Assembly (NCBI RefSeq): GCF_001640805.2
Contig: NC_066852.1
Coordinates: 9,656,194 to 9,720,193, forward strand
Reading direction: 5' to 3'
Source of the DNA: Lates calcarifer
Taxonomy: Eukaryota; Chordata; Actinopteri; Centropomidae
DNA length: 64,000 nt
A program made the translations under genes and the position numbers. A model generated the notes under the pieces. It was given only the letters and a program-made list of their open reading frames with translations, had not been told where the DNA came from and ran no database searches. Positions 27,101-38,630 of the stretch are shown one piece after another (position 1 is the first letter of the stretch; each line of letters begins with the position of its first letter).

Positions 27101-28410
27101 GATTGAACTAGTAAAGGAAGGAGAGCCCCTTTCACACTGAGACTGACCAAACATGAACTTAAGCTGTGATTTGGTCTCAGATTGCACTGCCCTAAATGAA
27201 AGTTAACTTCTTCATGAGAGAGGGAGTGCAGAACACACACCACATTAGTGTTAAGTGAACTTTCATTAAGTCCCCCCCCCCCAAAAAAAAAAGAACAAAA
27301 ACACATACTGCATATACACTTAAATCACAGACTGATGGTAAAGTTGCATGAAAAAAATATGACACCGGTTGAAACATCTCTAAACACATCAGTTAAATAT
27401 ATCATCTGTTACTTCAAGAGGATTGGGGTGTTTGACAGATATGAACAGCAAGAGGAAAAGCGAGTGACTGGAAGGCACCAATGCATTAACCATGTGATAC
27501 TATTTATATCAGAGGAGCAAGGGTGACCCAGTAACTCACATGTGTTATGCAACATATGAATGGAGCAAAAAAAGAGCATGCTACGTGGACATCTCAGGGG
27601 CTTGGATCCCCTCGTCATAGACGCCGATTAGACTTAATTGCAGTAATCGGGGAACGCTGCGCTATGAATGGGAACACTATTGTGAGGAGAGCAGAAACTG
27701 AGCATGCCTAGAGACTGAAGGGATCCACATAGCCTGCTGTCACCACATCTTCCAACTCCATATTACACTCAAGTATGTACTGACACTGCTCCACTGTGGC
27801 TCTCACCAACATAACCTATGGGAGATGGGCTGCTCTCAAAGAATACACATATGCACAAGTCTGCTTTTTCAGCAGCTATCCAGCACACAATTACTGTTAC
27901 CTTGGCACTTGACTAGACTGATTAAGAAAATGAGAATACATTAAGCTAGTTTACTCTCAGATTACCTGATGTATGATTTTTATTTAAATCACTGACTTAC
28001 ATTTTGAAAACCATTCTGGTATTAATGAGGTGACATATCTACCACAAATTCAAAGAGGGAAGCCCACTGGATCACTATTATGGTAAACATACAAATGGTG
28101 TGTCATGTTTACCCAGACTCTGGAGCTGTTAAATGAACATTATTATTTCAGTAACACAGTCACTGAATAGGTGAATAAGGTGCGGGTGGCAGCTCTGTGG
28201 CTGCTGTGGGGCTCTTGCACTGTAACATTTTTGCTTTACCCATCACTAGAACATGTTGGGCTGTGTTGAACATGCGTCATATAATAGTTTAACTCTACAT
28301 AATGCTTTCAGTGTTAGTGTAGTTGTGTTATAATACAGAATAAAGGTAGCTGTTGGCTAGTGAAAGATGACATGATCTTTACAGAGATAATGTTCAGCCC
28401 CTGGCCTAAC
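24193..28410. other. Intergenic DNA, no gene recognised
   Basis: AT-rich sequence with a C-run/A-run junction at about 27,272-27,292 and a GA-rich patch at about 24,338-24,362. Open frames of 90-114 codons occur near 26,272-27,526 but show no recognisable domain or exon signal. Nothing further is supported. Confidence 0.5.
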
Positions 28411-28486
28411 TTTTCTTTTCTTTTCTTTTCTTTTCTTTTCTTTTCTTTTTCTTTTTCTTTTCTTTTTCTTTTCTTTTCTTTTCTTT
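28411..28486. repeat. (TTTTC)n pentanucleotide tract
   Basis: About 15 units of TTTTC with a few TTTTTC variants, an unbroken pyrimidine strand of about 76 bp. Long polypurine/polypyrimidine mirror tracts can form triplex DNA. It lies about 2.4 kb upstream of the gabrb4 start codon. The Lys/Glu-rich minus-strand frame crossing it is an artefact of the tract. Confidence 0.95.
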
Positions 28487-29335
28487 TGTGTGAGGAATGA
28501 ACTTTCACACTCATTCTCTCCTGCGATGCAACAAGTATAAACTGTGCAGGCCAGTCTGAATCTTGCAGATCATGTGATGTTAACTTCTGGCCCGTGGGTA
28601 CCAGGTCAATGCCAGTCATGTTGTTGTCCTTGTGATCTACCGTATGTAATTGCAGTGCCATTCTATTTATGATTTCCACATTATGTCAGTCATGCGACTC
28701 CAAAAGTGAAGAGAGCACTGTTAATAGGCTCATAAGCCACATCTCTTCCAAAGCCACAACATAAATGCGTAATTAATCTCCTTTTTGTTTCACACCGACA
28801 GTCAAGTTTGGCTGACATTATCATCCAAAGCAGAAATCATCACCAGAAAACCAAACTGAACTGTTTTTTTTCCCTGCTTTGCCAGGTGCTATCCTTTTTG
28901 TTCGGTGCTGTGACATCACCTATGGGTGGGACAAAGTAAATTCTCATTTCTTGTTGTGGAGGACAGCAGAGAATACACAGCAGCATCACATGTTTCAAAA
29001 CTATAAAGAAAAACTAAGGCTAAGGACTGATTGACTTGGCTATTTGTCACAGTGCATGTGGCCCTGACAATGATGGTGATGATGATGAGGAGGAAGAGAA
29101 CAATGATGATGAAGCAAAAGTAGAGTGTGATATCCCTGACACGCCACATTTCTTTTACATGTATTACTGTAAAGTGCCCCCCCCCAAATCACAGCAGAAA
29201 CGGTTCCATGGTACATCAGTTGCTTTCAGCTTTTGTCCCACTGACACCACAGTGGTGACAGCATTGGGTCTACTCCTTTAAATGAGCCTTTGCGCATAGC
29301 CTTCGAATCACCACAACTGCATCAGTGCTGGCTGG
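28487..29335. other. Upstream flank of gabrb4, nothing specific
   Basis: Contains a short GAT/GAG-rich patch at about 29,070-29,115, which makes an acidic chance frame, and a C run near 29,178-29,186. No exon is recognised. Confidence 0.45.
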
Positions 29336-29348
29336 GTTGCTTAGCAAC
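29336..29348. promoter_or_regulatory. RFX X-box-like palindrome
   Basis: GTTGCTTAGCAAC fits the X-box pattern of two inverted half-sites (GTTGC and GCAAC) bound by RFX-family factors. It lies 1.57 kb upstream of the gabrb4 start codon at the edge of the CpG-enriched region. It is immediately followed by TGGACAGCAC, which resembles the right half of a REST/RE1 site, but the spacing to a left half is one base short. The motif is seen directly; its function is inferred. Confidence 0.4.
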
Positions 29349-29388
29349 TGGACAGCACAGAGATCCCTGAAGAAAACCTCCTCCTCTG

Positions 29389-29395
29389 TATAAAA
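29389..29395 (+). promoter_or_regulatory. TATA-like motif
   Basis: TATAAAA about 40 bp downstream of the X-box-like site, in a region shifting to higher CpG density. It could position transcription near 29,420. Neuronal receptor promoters are often TATA-less, so this is only a candidate. Confidence 0.25.
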
Positions 29396-29478
29396 CACAA
29401 GCTTGTGTGTGATTCTTGAATTGTGACGCGCGGGTGTTAGCAGTTTCCAGTAAAGGATGTTTATGTTTCACATACAAG

Positions 29479-29500
29479 AAAAAAAAAAAAAAAAAAAAAA
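29479..29500. repeat. Poly(A) tract
   Basis: Twenty-two consecutive A residues in the proximal upstream region, followed 32 bp later by a T run. The two could pair as an imperfect inverted repeat. Confidence 0.9.
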
Positions 29501-29633
29501 GAGCGAGTCCTGGTTCGTCACGAGGAATTGATTTTTTTTTTTTTTAAGTAAATAAATAAAAGATTGTGCGTGTTTATGTTGTGTACGAGCGCGTGTGTGT
29601 GCCCCTGAACGTGTGGGTGCATATGTGCATGTG

Positions 29634-29636
<3 letters not shown>

Positions 29637-29664
<28 letters not shown>
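29637..29664. repeat. (TG)n microsatellite in the promoter region
   Basis: About 14 TG units preceded by further TG-rich sequence from about 29,590. Such tracts near promoters can adopt Z-DNA. Confidence 0.9.
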
Positions 29665-30237
29665 CAAATAATGTGGCAAAGTGGATGGAATGCAAGAAAA
29701 CGCACCGGCACACACTCTCAGCATCCTAATGGGTTTCAGAGAGAATAGACAGACAATTCAGCGCATGAACAGGCTGTCGCTAAGGAATTCACCTTAGGTG
29801 TCCCCCCCTCCCCTTCTCTTCCCGCAGCAGGACATTATTTTAATTTAAACTAAGTAAAGAAAAAATCGACAGGAAAGAAGAGACGAGGTTTCCTCATCAT
29901 GTCTCTGGACTGTTGAATCTCTGTCATTTGTTGAGTGTTTGGGGGAGAAGACGAGCGGACCGTATTAACGTGTCCAAACGCCATTTAACGTTGGGCAGCG
30001 GAGGCAAGTGGACTTTTCAGATAGGTTTGCATCTTTGATATGAAATCCGACGCTGTGATACATGCATTGGCGTATCAGGGGCCATCCATATTTCTCGGCA
30101 TCTAATTTTTTTTCCACCACAGGAGTGATATAGCCTGCTCTGACGTCTGCATCAGATATTACCCAGTGCTTTTTCAATGTGCATTTTCCCCTCAGTGACT
30201 TTGCGCTGATCTACATCATCATCAGCAGCAGCAACGG

Positions 30238-30243
30238 GAGAGA

Positions 30244-30297
<54 letters not shown>
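30238..30297. repeat. (GA)n tract in the leader region
   Basis: About 30 GA units with one GACA interruption, some 620 bp upstream of the start codon. GA tracts at promoters can bind GAGA-type factors and exclude nucleosomes. If transcribed it would lie in the 5' UTR. Confidence 0.92.
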
Positions 30298-30647
30298 AAG
30301 ACAGAGAGGGGAAAAAAAGGGAATGAAGATTTCATTTTTCTTTTTTTTAAACCCACCGCTCCCCTTCAGCCGACCAGCGTTTCCAGCTCAAACAAATATC
30401 TTTTAACAACATCACGTTGTGGAATAGTCTGGCGCCGGAGCATCGCTGGAACCATGCCTCTTCTGCAGATTTGGACTGGGAAATTTCATCCACCAATTTG
30501 ATCATCAAGAGGCTGCTGCTCAGTCATTCATGCCAGTATTTGTTTGTTTTTTTTAAAGAAGACTTGTCATCACTTTTTAAAACTATTGTGTGTGCTGTTT
30601 TGTTTGTTTGTTTGTTTTTTGTTTTGTTTTTTGTTTTTTTGAGCAAG

Positions 30648-30704
30648 ATGTCTGATCTTCTGGTGTTGGTCGAGGGGCTCTGTGACCTGCACGGATTTCC
30701 ATAG
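30648..30704 (+). other. Upstream ORF 1 (18 codons)
   Basis: ATG at 30,648 opens an 18-residue frame (MSDLLVLVEGLCDLHGFP) that stops at TAG 30,702-30,704, about 210 bp before the receptor start codon. The -3 base is A (AAG before ATG), a reasonable initiation context. It matters only if transcription starts upstream of it. Whether the peptide is made is unknown. Confidence 0.35.
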
Positions 30705-30765
30705 CTGGGGAAAACAGCGGGGGCCAATTAGGAGATTTTTTTTGAAAATCGAGAAGTATATTTTA

Positions 30766-30786
30766 ATGAAGACATCGCATGCTTAG
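30766..30786 (+). other. Upstream ORF 2 (6 codons)
   Basis: ATG at 30,766 encodes MKTSHA followed by TAG. It has a minimal frame, 130 bp before the main start codon, and overlaps the start of upstream ORF 3 in another frame. Confidence 0.3.
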
Positions 30787-30995
30787 ATGTAGGCTAGTCT
30801 ATTCGACATTTTTAAAAGGCAATTATTTTTTGATTGCCGATTTTTACTTTGTGCATTTTCGGGAGGACCACTGGACTGGTTGGATTATAGAAACTATATC
30901 TAAGGATTTGTGGAGATGTTGGGTCGTCAAGAAGATAAATTATGTGGAATTTTCTCTGCTCTGGCGGCTTTGTCCTTCGTATGCTTTGTTCAAAG
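30779..30995 (+). other. Upstream ORF 3, overlapping the gabrb4 start codon
   Basis: ATG at 30,779 opens a frame that runs through the receptor ATG at 30,916 in a different frame. It stays open to the end of exon 1. In the spliced message it would continue 57 bases into exon 2 and stop at TGA (32,939-32,941), giving about 91 residues. Its initiation context is weak (C at -3), so leaky scanning would be expected. The peptide has no recognisable domain. The overlap is seen directly; a repressive role on receptor translation is inferred from how overlapping uORFs usually act. Confidence 0.35.
30916..30995 (+). CDS. gabrb4: gabrb4 exon 1: signal peptide of a GABA-A receptor beta-type subunit
   Basis: Encodes MLGRQEDKLCGIFSALAALS then FVCFVQ plus the first two bases of a Ser codon. 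A charged N-terminus is followed by a hydrophobic core at residues 9-25, a typical secretory signal peptide that sends the subunit into the ER membrane. The start is chosen because an in-frame TAA lies 12 bases upstream (30,901) and G is present at -3. The exon ends at AAAG|GTAAG, a strong donor, in a phase (two codon bases) that matches the next exon. The assignment rests on the downstream exons, which carry unmistakable beta-subunit sequence, and on the usual separate signal-peptide exon of this family. Confidence 0.85.
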
Positions 30996-32881
30996 GTAAG
31001 AAAACGTCGCTTGGAAAAAAAGAAAAACCTTTCACACCAATAGATGTGATTACAGATCAATAAAAGACTGATATCTGGCAAATCGCATTAACGGGGTACC
31101 CAGGCCTACTTATTAGGGGCATTGCTGCCGATATATGCTCTAATAGACGGTGCTGTGGCGCGCGCGAGCGTAAAAACATGCGCGTGCATGGTATCAAGCC
31201 TATTGTGAAACGTAACCTACTCCCGATATCAAAATGAGGATATAGCCTACATATGTGTGTTGGTTTCTGACTCCCAGTGTGATCGTGCGTGGAGTGACAG
31301 CAGGCTACAGTAGGCTTACCCCGTGATTAGATGGTAGGATCAATCATTCGATCATCGATTGATTACGCTATGGTAAGCAGCTAGATGTATGGGGTCTACA
31401 GTGCTGTAGCCACTCGGCCTGCAACAAGCCTACTTATTTTTCATCTGTGTGAACGCAAAGTAACATTCCCATTCATATAATCATGTTAACTGCCCATTTT
31501 ATTGACCGGAACCAAATCAATCAAAATCGAAAAAATAATCCCACAGGTCATCATCATCAGCTGCTTCTCTCAAGATTGGAGACAGGGTATAAGATTTAAC
31601 GTTTCAGTGAATAAGCTCTTGTAGGCCTTGGAATGTTTACAGTGTGAATTACTGCAAAAGCCCTTATGAACATCATCACAGTCAGAACCTCCTGATCAAT
31701 CCCTTTATTGTTTTGTTGATAAAGGCACTGATATATATCCCTTGTGGCCTACTCGTCTCTGTCTGCAGTAACCTACAGCCTCAGTGATGAGATTTTAGTG
31801 CTCACAGAGGACTGGGTCGCACTTTTTTGCCCCTGATTCCATCATAATACACCCAGAATAACAGATGAAAGGGCGTAATCTTGCTTGTGTTTCAGGTGTC
31901 AGTGGCGTTCTCTCTCATACTGATGCTCTCAGGTGTCAAACCCCCACAAGTCCTGGAACTGGCCAGCTTGATGAACAGCTGCACTACCTATGAGCTAATT
32001 GAACAGTGCTTCCCTGACTGAGCCGAGGGCTAGTGCTCCTATCAGGGGAGCAATTTTAACACACTTCTTCCCCTTCCACTCATCCCACAACCCCTCCTCC
32101 CCCTGTAACGAGGAACCTCAGCTGGAGAACCTGTCTCAGTTAGCTGATGCAGGTCGTGGCACCGATGTTATAGGTGTCAGTCAGACTATTGCGGACTATA
32201 CGTACGCTCCTCCTGGGGATAGTCTGTCTCCGGGCTCAGACCGATGAGGCCTGTGACATTACGATGGGAGGCTGTGTTACAGCCCTGAGCTTATTTAAAT
32301 ACATTCACATGAATAAGCCTGGGCTCCTACCTGAGCAGGGTAGCCTCAGAAACTATGACATTGTCACTTTTGATGCCACTATTTTAAAGGGCTGATATCA
32401 ATAAAATGCTTGACAGGTGTATCATTATCACACCCCCTCAACTGATTAGATGGATACACTGTAGGTGGGGCTACAAGGGGGGAAATGCATACACAAGGTT
32501 CATTTTTAAACCTTTCTCATGACAACAACACAGGAGTCAGTCTGCTTTTAAAATTATGTCTAGTTTTAATTTAACTTAAATCCTTACTGTTGGGTGGTGA
32601 TGGCCAAGAAGCTGACCAAGACTAAGAGTGGAACAGACAAAACATGACAAATTAATGCTTCACATGAACTGGGGTGAATCGGTGGATGGATAGATGTTAT
32701 GTGCTGTTTAATGCATCTTAAGCCCACTTTCCCTAACACGTTGATGTAGGGGCTTCCTCTTCAAAGGTGGCATTTAGTGCCGTAATCATTTTCAGGCTTC
32801 ATCATACATTAGGTGTGCTGTAGAGAAACAAAATGTCTATGTCTTTAAAATGGCTCTTACACTTGTGGTTTCTGCCCTCAG
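30996..32881 (+). other. gabrb4: gabrb4 intron 1 (1,886 bp)
   Basis: Begins GTAAGA and ends 'gtggtttctgccctcag'. The first 200 bp continue the CpG-dense promoter zone, including 'ggcgcgcgcgagcg' near 31,158. Short open frames near 32,000-32,395 have no recognisable content. Confidence 0.8.
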
Positions 32882-32976
32882 CTCCTCCACTGGAAGCACC
32901 GGAATGTCTGTGGCCAAGACCACCGTGGACAAGTTGCTGAAGGGATATGACATCCGTTTAAGGCCTGATTTTGGAG
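32882..32976 (+). CDS. gabrb4: gabrb4 exon 2: mature N-terminus and first helix
   Basis: With the split Ser codon it encodes [20 protein letters not shown] then [12 protein letters not shown] (residues 27-58). The block [15 protein letters not shown] is the hallmark N-terminal helix and following loop of beta-type GABA-A subunits, used in subunit assembly at the extracellular domain. Mammalian beta1-3 carry an N-glycosylation sequon (Asn-Met-Ser) just before this helix; here the position reads Gly-Met-Ser, so that sequon is absent. At 95 bp the exon is close to the roughly 92 bp typical of the family. It is bordered by CCCTCAG and GGAG|GTACG and ends one base into a Gly codon completed by exon 3. 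Confidence 0.93.
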
Positions 32977-33009
32977 GTACGTGTTGTGACTGCATCTGTT
33001 TGCCTTCTA

Positions 33010-33034
33010 TTTTTTTTTTTTTTTTTTTTTTTTT
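33010..33034. repeat. Poly(T) tract
   Basis: Twenty-five T residues 34 bp after the exon 2 splice donor, ending TTTTAGGGG. It resembles a polypyrimidine tract plus AG but leads into no recognisable exon. Confidence 0.9.
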
Positions 33035-33792
33035 AGGGGTGGGGGCTCAAACTCTGTTGTCGAGGGTATTTACAAGTCAAGGTTTGTGCACGATGATTTT
33101 TATGAGGTGTTCCTCTGAAAGCTGTCGAAGAGTTTTCCAAAATATAGGGAACAGCTTTGAAGTGACTGCTACCATGTCATTACTATGCATCTGTTCTCAT
33201 ATCGAAGATGGCTACTCCTCGAGAATTAGTACATACATGCAGAAGAGCAGTCTAACACTATGTTTTTAAAGTCAGGAATAGTGAACATATTGATTTTTAA
33301 TACTTTTCTGATTAGAGATGTTTTATTGCCTCTTTGTATTTCATAGCAGTGTCTCTGAGCGTTTGATTTGCAGATCAGGGAAAACACTTTTGCCCCATTA
33401 ACTTTTATTGGAAATTGTGCATCTTTTACATCCGCTCATTAGAATAATGGTATTTTGATAATTGCTGAAAATAGAAGGCGTGGGGGACAAGTCATTAGTG
33501 TGTGTCATTTGGGTTGATTGTTTTACTGAAGCTATTTAACCACAATAGATGTTAAGCAGTATGAAAATAGTTTTAGTTTTGAATGGCATACTAGCCTGTT
33601 GCTAATGACTTAGCTAATTACAGGGATACTTTGGTGTAAAATGAGAGGTTTGGAAAAAATCTGGAAGGAAACAAAACAATTTTTGCAAATGAAGTATGGC
33701 ACCTGTACTTACAACATATAAGAGGATTTTTCCTGTTTCATCGTTTTGACTTCAAGCATCTGGGGCTTGGTCTGCACAAGGCCACTCACCGA

Positions 33793-33800
33793 TGACGTCA
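33793..33800. promoter_or_regulatory. Perfect CRE palindrome in intron 2
   Basis: TGACGTCA, the full cAMP-response element bound by CREB/ATF dimers, about 820 bp downstream of exon 2. Activity-dependent control of GABA-A subunit genes through CREB and ICER is known for some family members. Occupancy here is inference. Confidence 0.35.
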
Positions 33801-34699
33801 TAACACTGACTGACAGCCATAGTGATGGTTCTAATTCAATACAATGTATTAGATTGTACCGATTAATTTCAGCACCAGCTTTATTGTTCTTTGTATTCAG
33901 AAAAGCTTATGGCCATATATTACACCACTAGGGCATGTTAACAGAGGGTGATGTTAATTTAACAAGAGCAAACAACACAATTGAATGTCTGTCTCTTTAT
34001 TAGTTTTCTCTAGCTTCAGTGCTGCATGGCCAAAAGTCTACAATCTCTGGGAATATACTGACATGCTGAAAAATCCCATGGTCATCCCATGTTTAGTCAC
34101 AGTTACTTTAAATCATAAAATTGCTCCTCTATTGGTATGTCAAATATTTATGTTTTTATTTGAATTAAGAGTAAAAATGAGCAAAGTCAGAAATGATGGG
34201 CCTGACATTTAACTTACTGAAAAAAATGAACTGTAATGAATGGTAGATGGAGACTGTGTGGCATGACTCATCTACAAAATATCTGAATGCAGACAGGTTA
34301 TGTGTTCGAAGGCTTGACGACATGAAACAAAATAACGAACTGATAACCTGATACATGATGTTCATTGCCTCAAGAACTTCACATACTTATTCACTCTGGC
34401 TCTGGCTTTTTTCTGTACTGCTAACTAAAATGTTTTGAATATTGAGTATGCTTGAATTTGGTTTAAATGTAGAGGTACATACATTTACACAGTATAGACA
34501 TAAAGTATCTGATTATCACTAAATTCAACAGATACAATCTAAATAGTGCTTATTAAGTATATGTTATTCACCGGTATCTTTTTAAATAGGCTGCAAGCAG
34601 CAGCCTGTCAGTCCTGTGACTACACCACCACTTGATGAGAATGAGAGCAAGCAGTGAAAAACATATAGCAGGTGCGCCTCCTCATATAACCATCCTCTG

Positions 34700-34770
34700 G
34701 TTGGGTGCTCTGCCAAAAACAGATGCTCTGATGAAGGCTTATGTGCCAAAACACGTTAGCCTGATGTTAG
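34700..34770 (+). repeat. Short repeat relic with 'ctgatgaaggctt' motif
   Basis: The phrase 'ctgatgaaggcttatgtgcc' followed by 'aaaacacgttagcctgatgt' resembles a motif common in teleost short interspersed repeats (CTGATGAAGG..CGAAACGTGTTAG). It is a small fragment whose class is not determined. Confidence 0.35.
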
Positions 34771-37700
34771 CCATTGTAAAAATATGTTATAGTAGAGGTT
34801 ACGTCTTCGTTCTGCGTTTTGGAGTGCTGCCATTCCAGAGCTGTTTCATAGATTCAGTGGAAGTAAATGAGAGCAAAGCAAATCAAAGAAATGTCTCATT
34901 CACTTTGTTTCTGACGGCTGAAACAAGCTCATAATGCTCAACAGTAGTTTTGAAGATTTCACATTTAAGAATTCTATTTGCAGACTGTTTCAGTTGGGGA
35001 GTTATCAGTTGGAAAGGGCCTTTTAAAATATATTAAATATCACTTATATGCAAACAAACTTTCAAACAAACATTTTCAAAATCAATGTTTCAATAACATT
35101 TTCACACATTGCTTTTTTTCCATGAATGTAGCTATTTAGCCAGGTAGTTGGTGCTTGCAAAAGCCAACTATTTGTGTTTCTCTCTGGTGTTTCAAATTGT
35201 GCTTTTATAACAGTTGGCAAACTAAATCTAAATGACTTTAAAGAGTTTTTCTGGTTTGAACTCGTCTTTATTGTCTCCCCCACCAACAACAGTTTAGCTC
35301 AACGGTTATTCAAATGAGAGTGAATTAAAGAACTGAATGTGACCAAGAAGCTAAAACTTTATGGCACATTTTTGTTGATACATATTTGACTTAAAGACAG
35401 CTGGCATTGACCATGGGCATAAGATTTGGTAAAAGATGCATAGATACCGCATGTTTCTGTATAAAGGGACAAACTGGTGTTTATTACCCTTTCTCTGCAA
35501 CAGTGAAAGAAAAAGAATCCTATTCTGAGTTTTTGTACATACAAAATAACAACAGAGTTGGTTATCAGTGGTTTAAGTAGCCACGTATTATATTGAACAA
35601 CAAATATATTAAAACTAATCATACAACAGTATCTAGTTTTATCACTTATACCACTAAAAAAGTACGAAGTGCAAATGTTATGAAATGATTGAAGATTTTT
35701 TGATTTCTGGTTTTAGGTTTAATTAGTATGTGGTGTCTGCTTAAAGATTTGTTGGTTATAACCCGTTGTTATCTAGCAGCCTGTGAATGCACTGGAGAGG
35801 CTAGAGCAAGTTTTAAAGAGTGAGTATCCCAGGCAGAGCGTAGCTGTGCTTTACCCTCAGGCCAGGGAGCTGTAGTCCATCATGTCTTGATATTTCCAAC
35901 ATCAGTCAGCTACTTCTGTCGTGACACAACTGCTGACGACCTTCAGCTCTCGAGATGCAACAAAGAGGATTTTAATTTAGCTCAATGCTGGACACTGACT
36001 GTGGTTCCAAACAGCCTGGCCAACACCCACATTTGAAATAAAAACAGTCAGAGGTGTACATCGGTGGGAAAAACCCAGTGGTGATGCCATAGGATTTTAC
36101 TGATGTATGGTGGCCTTACCACCAGTATAAGCAGATGAAAATCTCACTGTACAGTCATCCGCATTGATCTGTGCTCTAAACAGTTAGACAGGCCCAAATG
36201 GCAGGTTATCTCATCATTCAAGATTTTCTTGCAATTATAGTTATTATTTTTTTATTATATTAAAAAAAAAAACAAATTGCAGAAAAACTTGTGGCATTGT
36301 GATATTTTCCAACTAATGCATCAGTTACAAAGAGTACATCTATTTTTTCTCCCTCATTATCTGTTTATTTGAATTATAGCCCTTGGTTGAAACTTGATAA
36401 CAAGTTGCTCATGGTCATAGAGCTGAATCATAGACCACAACCCCTGTATGGCCTGAATAATGCATTACGTAGATGCAGATTCAGCAAGGTAACCAGAGCA
36501 CTGCAGACCTGGTTGAGAGAATATCATTTTTTTGAGAACAGTACCAATGTTTGTTTAATCACATTTGCCCAGTTTGAATCATTATACTTCTATATTATAT
36601 TTAGCTACTCTTCTTATATTGTTTCGGAGTCATTTGAGATGCAAAAGTGTAAAATTAAAACAGTTACTACTGTTATTACTACTACTTAATCCAATATCTG
36701 AAATGAAAACACCTTTTAGACAAGCTACATGATTGTCAACCACTACTACTTTATTCTATGTATTCTTCTCATCTTCCAATAAGTGAGTCTGTTCTGGCAC
36801 AAAGGTGTAAATGACATTTGGCAAATGTGACGTGGCTTGAGATGAAAAATTGTACTTGGGGGTTCGGAATCCTGGACTAGCCTCAGAAAAGCCAGTTCAA
36901 AAGAAAAGTGTATTGTTTTCAGCAGTTTGATCATGTTGATGGTGTGAGCTGGTTAGGAAGATAGTTCAAGGGAATGTGCAAGGATGACTGGGCTACATGG
37001 GCAGTATGGGTGTGTTTGGAAGTATCATTGAATTTATGGGTGGGACTTCATGGTTGGATAGGGTATAAAGAGAGACTGTGACACTATAGGATATAGGACA
37101 TTTTAAATGGGATTACATACGTAGGAATCATAATTATCACAATTGGACTCAACCCACTGAACAATAAAAGCATAGCCACCTGTCCTAAGATCCTTTTAGA
37201 ACTCAGGTCATTTTTTGTGCAAGGTAAACTACAGCAGCAAATTTTTAGATGCCTTTTCAGATTCTGACACTGCTGTACTACCTACTTGACAGAGATGCAA
37301 AGTGTAAACAGGGCACCACTCTGGAAGAATTTTAGGGACTGATGGACTTCCAGTCAGCTCAGCTGCCTGTTAATTATGATGCTGACAAGGAGATAGTGCA
37401 ATCCTGCAACGCTTTCAAATAGATGATTGGAACAGAAAACCCACTGGGTTTGCTTCATGGATGCTGACACAACTGAATATGGTTAGATGGAGAGGGACCT
37501 AAGCATTTCCTAGGTGTGGATATGCTGGAAGATGGATGCCCCATGCAGGGAACCAGAATAGTTGTACACAGATGTAGATGTTCACACAAAGTGTCTCGGT
37601 GGCCTTATCCTAAGAAGGTGCTTGCAGTCCATAGCCTGCTTGATACCACAGTGACAGATAATAGGATAACATTCACCTGTGACCTCTGTAGTGAGTTCAT

Positions 37701-38299
37701 GCAACAGTACAGCATTCGTTATGTGGGCATTGCTCCTTTACACCATGCACCTGATAGTTGAGGAAGTTCGTACAATGAAAGAGGGCTTAAGAAGGTAATG
37801 ATCTTGCCAGGAGATCACAGACTAGCTGACAGTTCAGACAGGGTAGAACTCTTTTGCAGTGATTAACAAAACCTTTTGTACTATCAACCCCTGACCACGT
37901 GAGCCTTCAGGCCAGCCTTTGATACAGACCCTGTTACACTGGAGGTCCCTCAGTGGTCTCACTTGTAAAACCTCTTGGTATTGAGTTAAACATGTCTTAT
38001 TTTAAGGTATTTCTGGTGTTGGTTGCTGGTCAGTCCCATGTGGGTTTTGTTCTGAAAACACTCTGCAACTTCTCTGCTTTGCTAGTTTACCCAAGATTTT
38101 TAACTTTTTTCTGAATTGCATGTACATGTACCTAAATTTGATCCTTTAGTGGCACATTACTAAAGAAGCAGAGAATTATTGTAACTAGAATGCTTTATTC
38201 TTACGCTGAGTTTGGTATTATGTGCTGAATGCTACTCATCAAATCCTTTGTACCTACCTTCTGATGCAACCCAGTGTCTCCTATGACTGCAAATGTACT

Positions 38300-38630
38300 G
38301 TAGTTAAGGTTATGGAATGGTCACGGTTTCATTAGATTTAGGCATAAAAAAATACTTGGTTAAGTTTATGAAAAGTGGTTTGACTTAAAATAAGTAACAA
38401 AATAATTCCTTAAGGCTAGATGGCCTTTGTCATCATGGTTACAGTAATAAACATGTAGTTAAATGGTCATGATTAAAAGAAACAATGGCAGCCATCAGTT
38501 TCATCAGTTTGGCGCTCTTCAAATTACATCACCAGACCTCCTTTGCTTCCATCATAACTCTATAACCACTAGAGGATGTCCAACAAGAAAACATAACTAT
38601 TGGTTGTAATTATATGCTGGCACAGATACT
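38300..38630 (+). repeat. Interspersed repeat, family R3, copy 2
   Basis: Shares with the copy at 42215-42455 the phrases 'ttaaggttatggaatggtca', 'catggttacagtaataaaca', 'acctcctttgcttccatcat' and 'actagaggatgtccaacaag', then 'ataactat'. With the 15390 copy it shares the right half. The copies are old and diverged and lie in the same orientation. No coding potential. Confidence 0.55.

Larger units (their letters stand above)
29420..30915 (+). promoter_or_regulatory. gabrb4: Probable promoter and 5' leader of gabrb4
   Basis: CpG dinucleotides are clearly denser from about 29,420 to 31,190 than elsewhere in the window: examples are 'gtgacgcgcgggtg', 'gacgagcggaccg' and, just downstream of exon 1, 'ggcgcgcgcgagcg' near 31,158. 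The stretch ends at the start codon of the signal-peptide exon, with an in-frame TAA at 30,901-30,903 that rules out an N-terminal extension within this exon. The leader region contains a GT tract, a long GA tract, TTTG runs at about 30,600-30,640 and several upstream ATGs. The transcription start and any leader intron cannot be fixed from sequence alone. Confidence 0.55.

Noticed and set aside
28314..28679. 121-codon Lys/Glu-rich frame on the minus strand
   Set aside because: The Lys/Glu stretch is the translated TTTTC repeat.
29036..29281. Acidic 81-codon frame upstream of gabrb4
   Set aside because: The acidic run comes from a GAT/GAG repeat, and there is no exon signal or domain.
1..29300. 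Search for a head-to-head GABA-A alpha subunit gene on the minus strand, as in the mammalian alpha3/theta cluster
   Set aside because: No alpha-type exon was recognised on the minus strand. The neighbour may lie further upstream or be absent.
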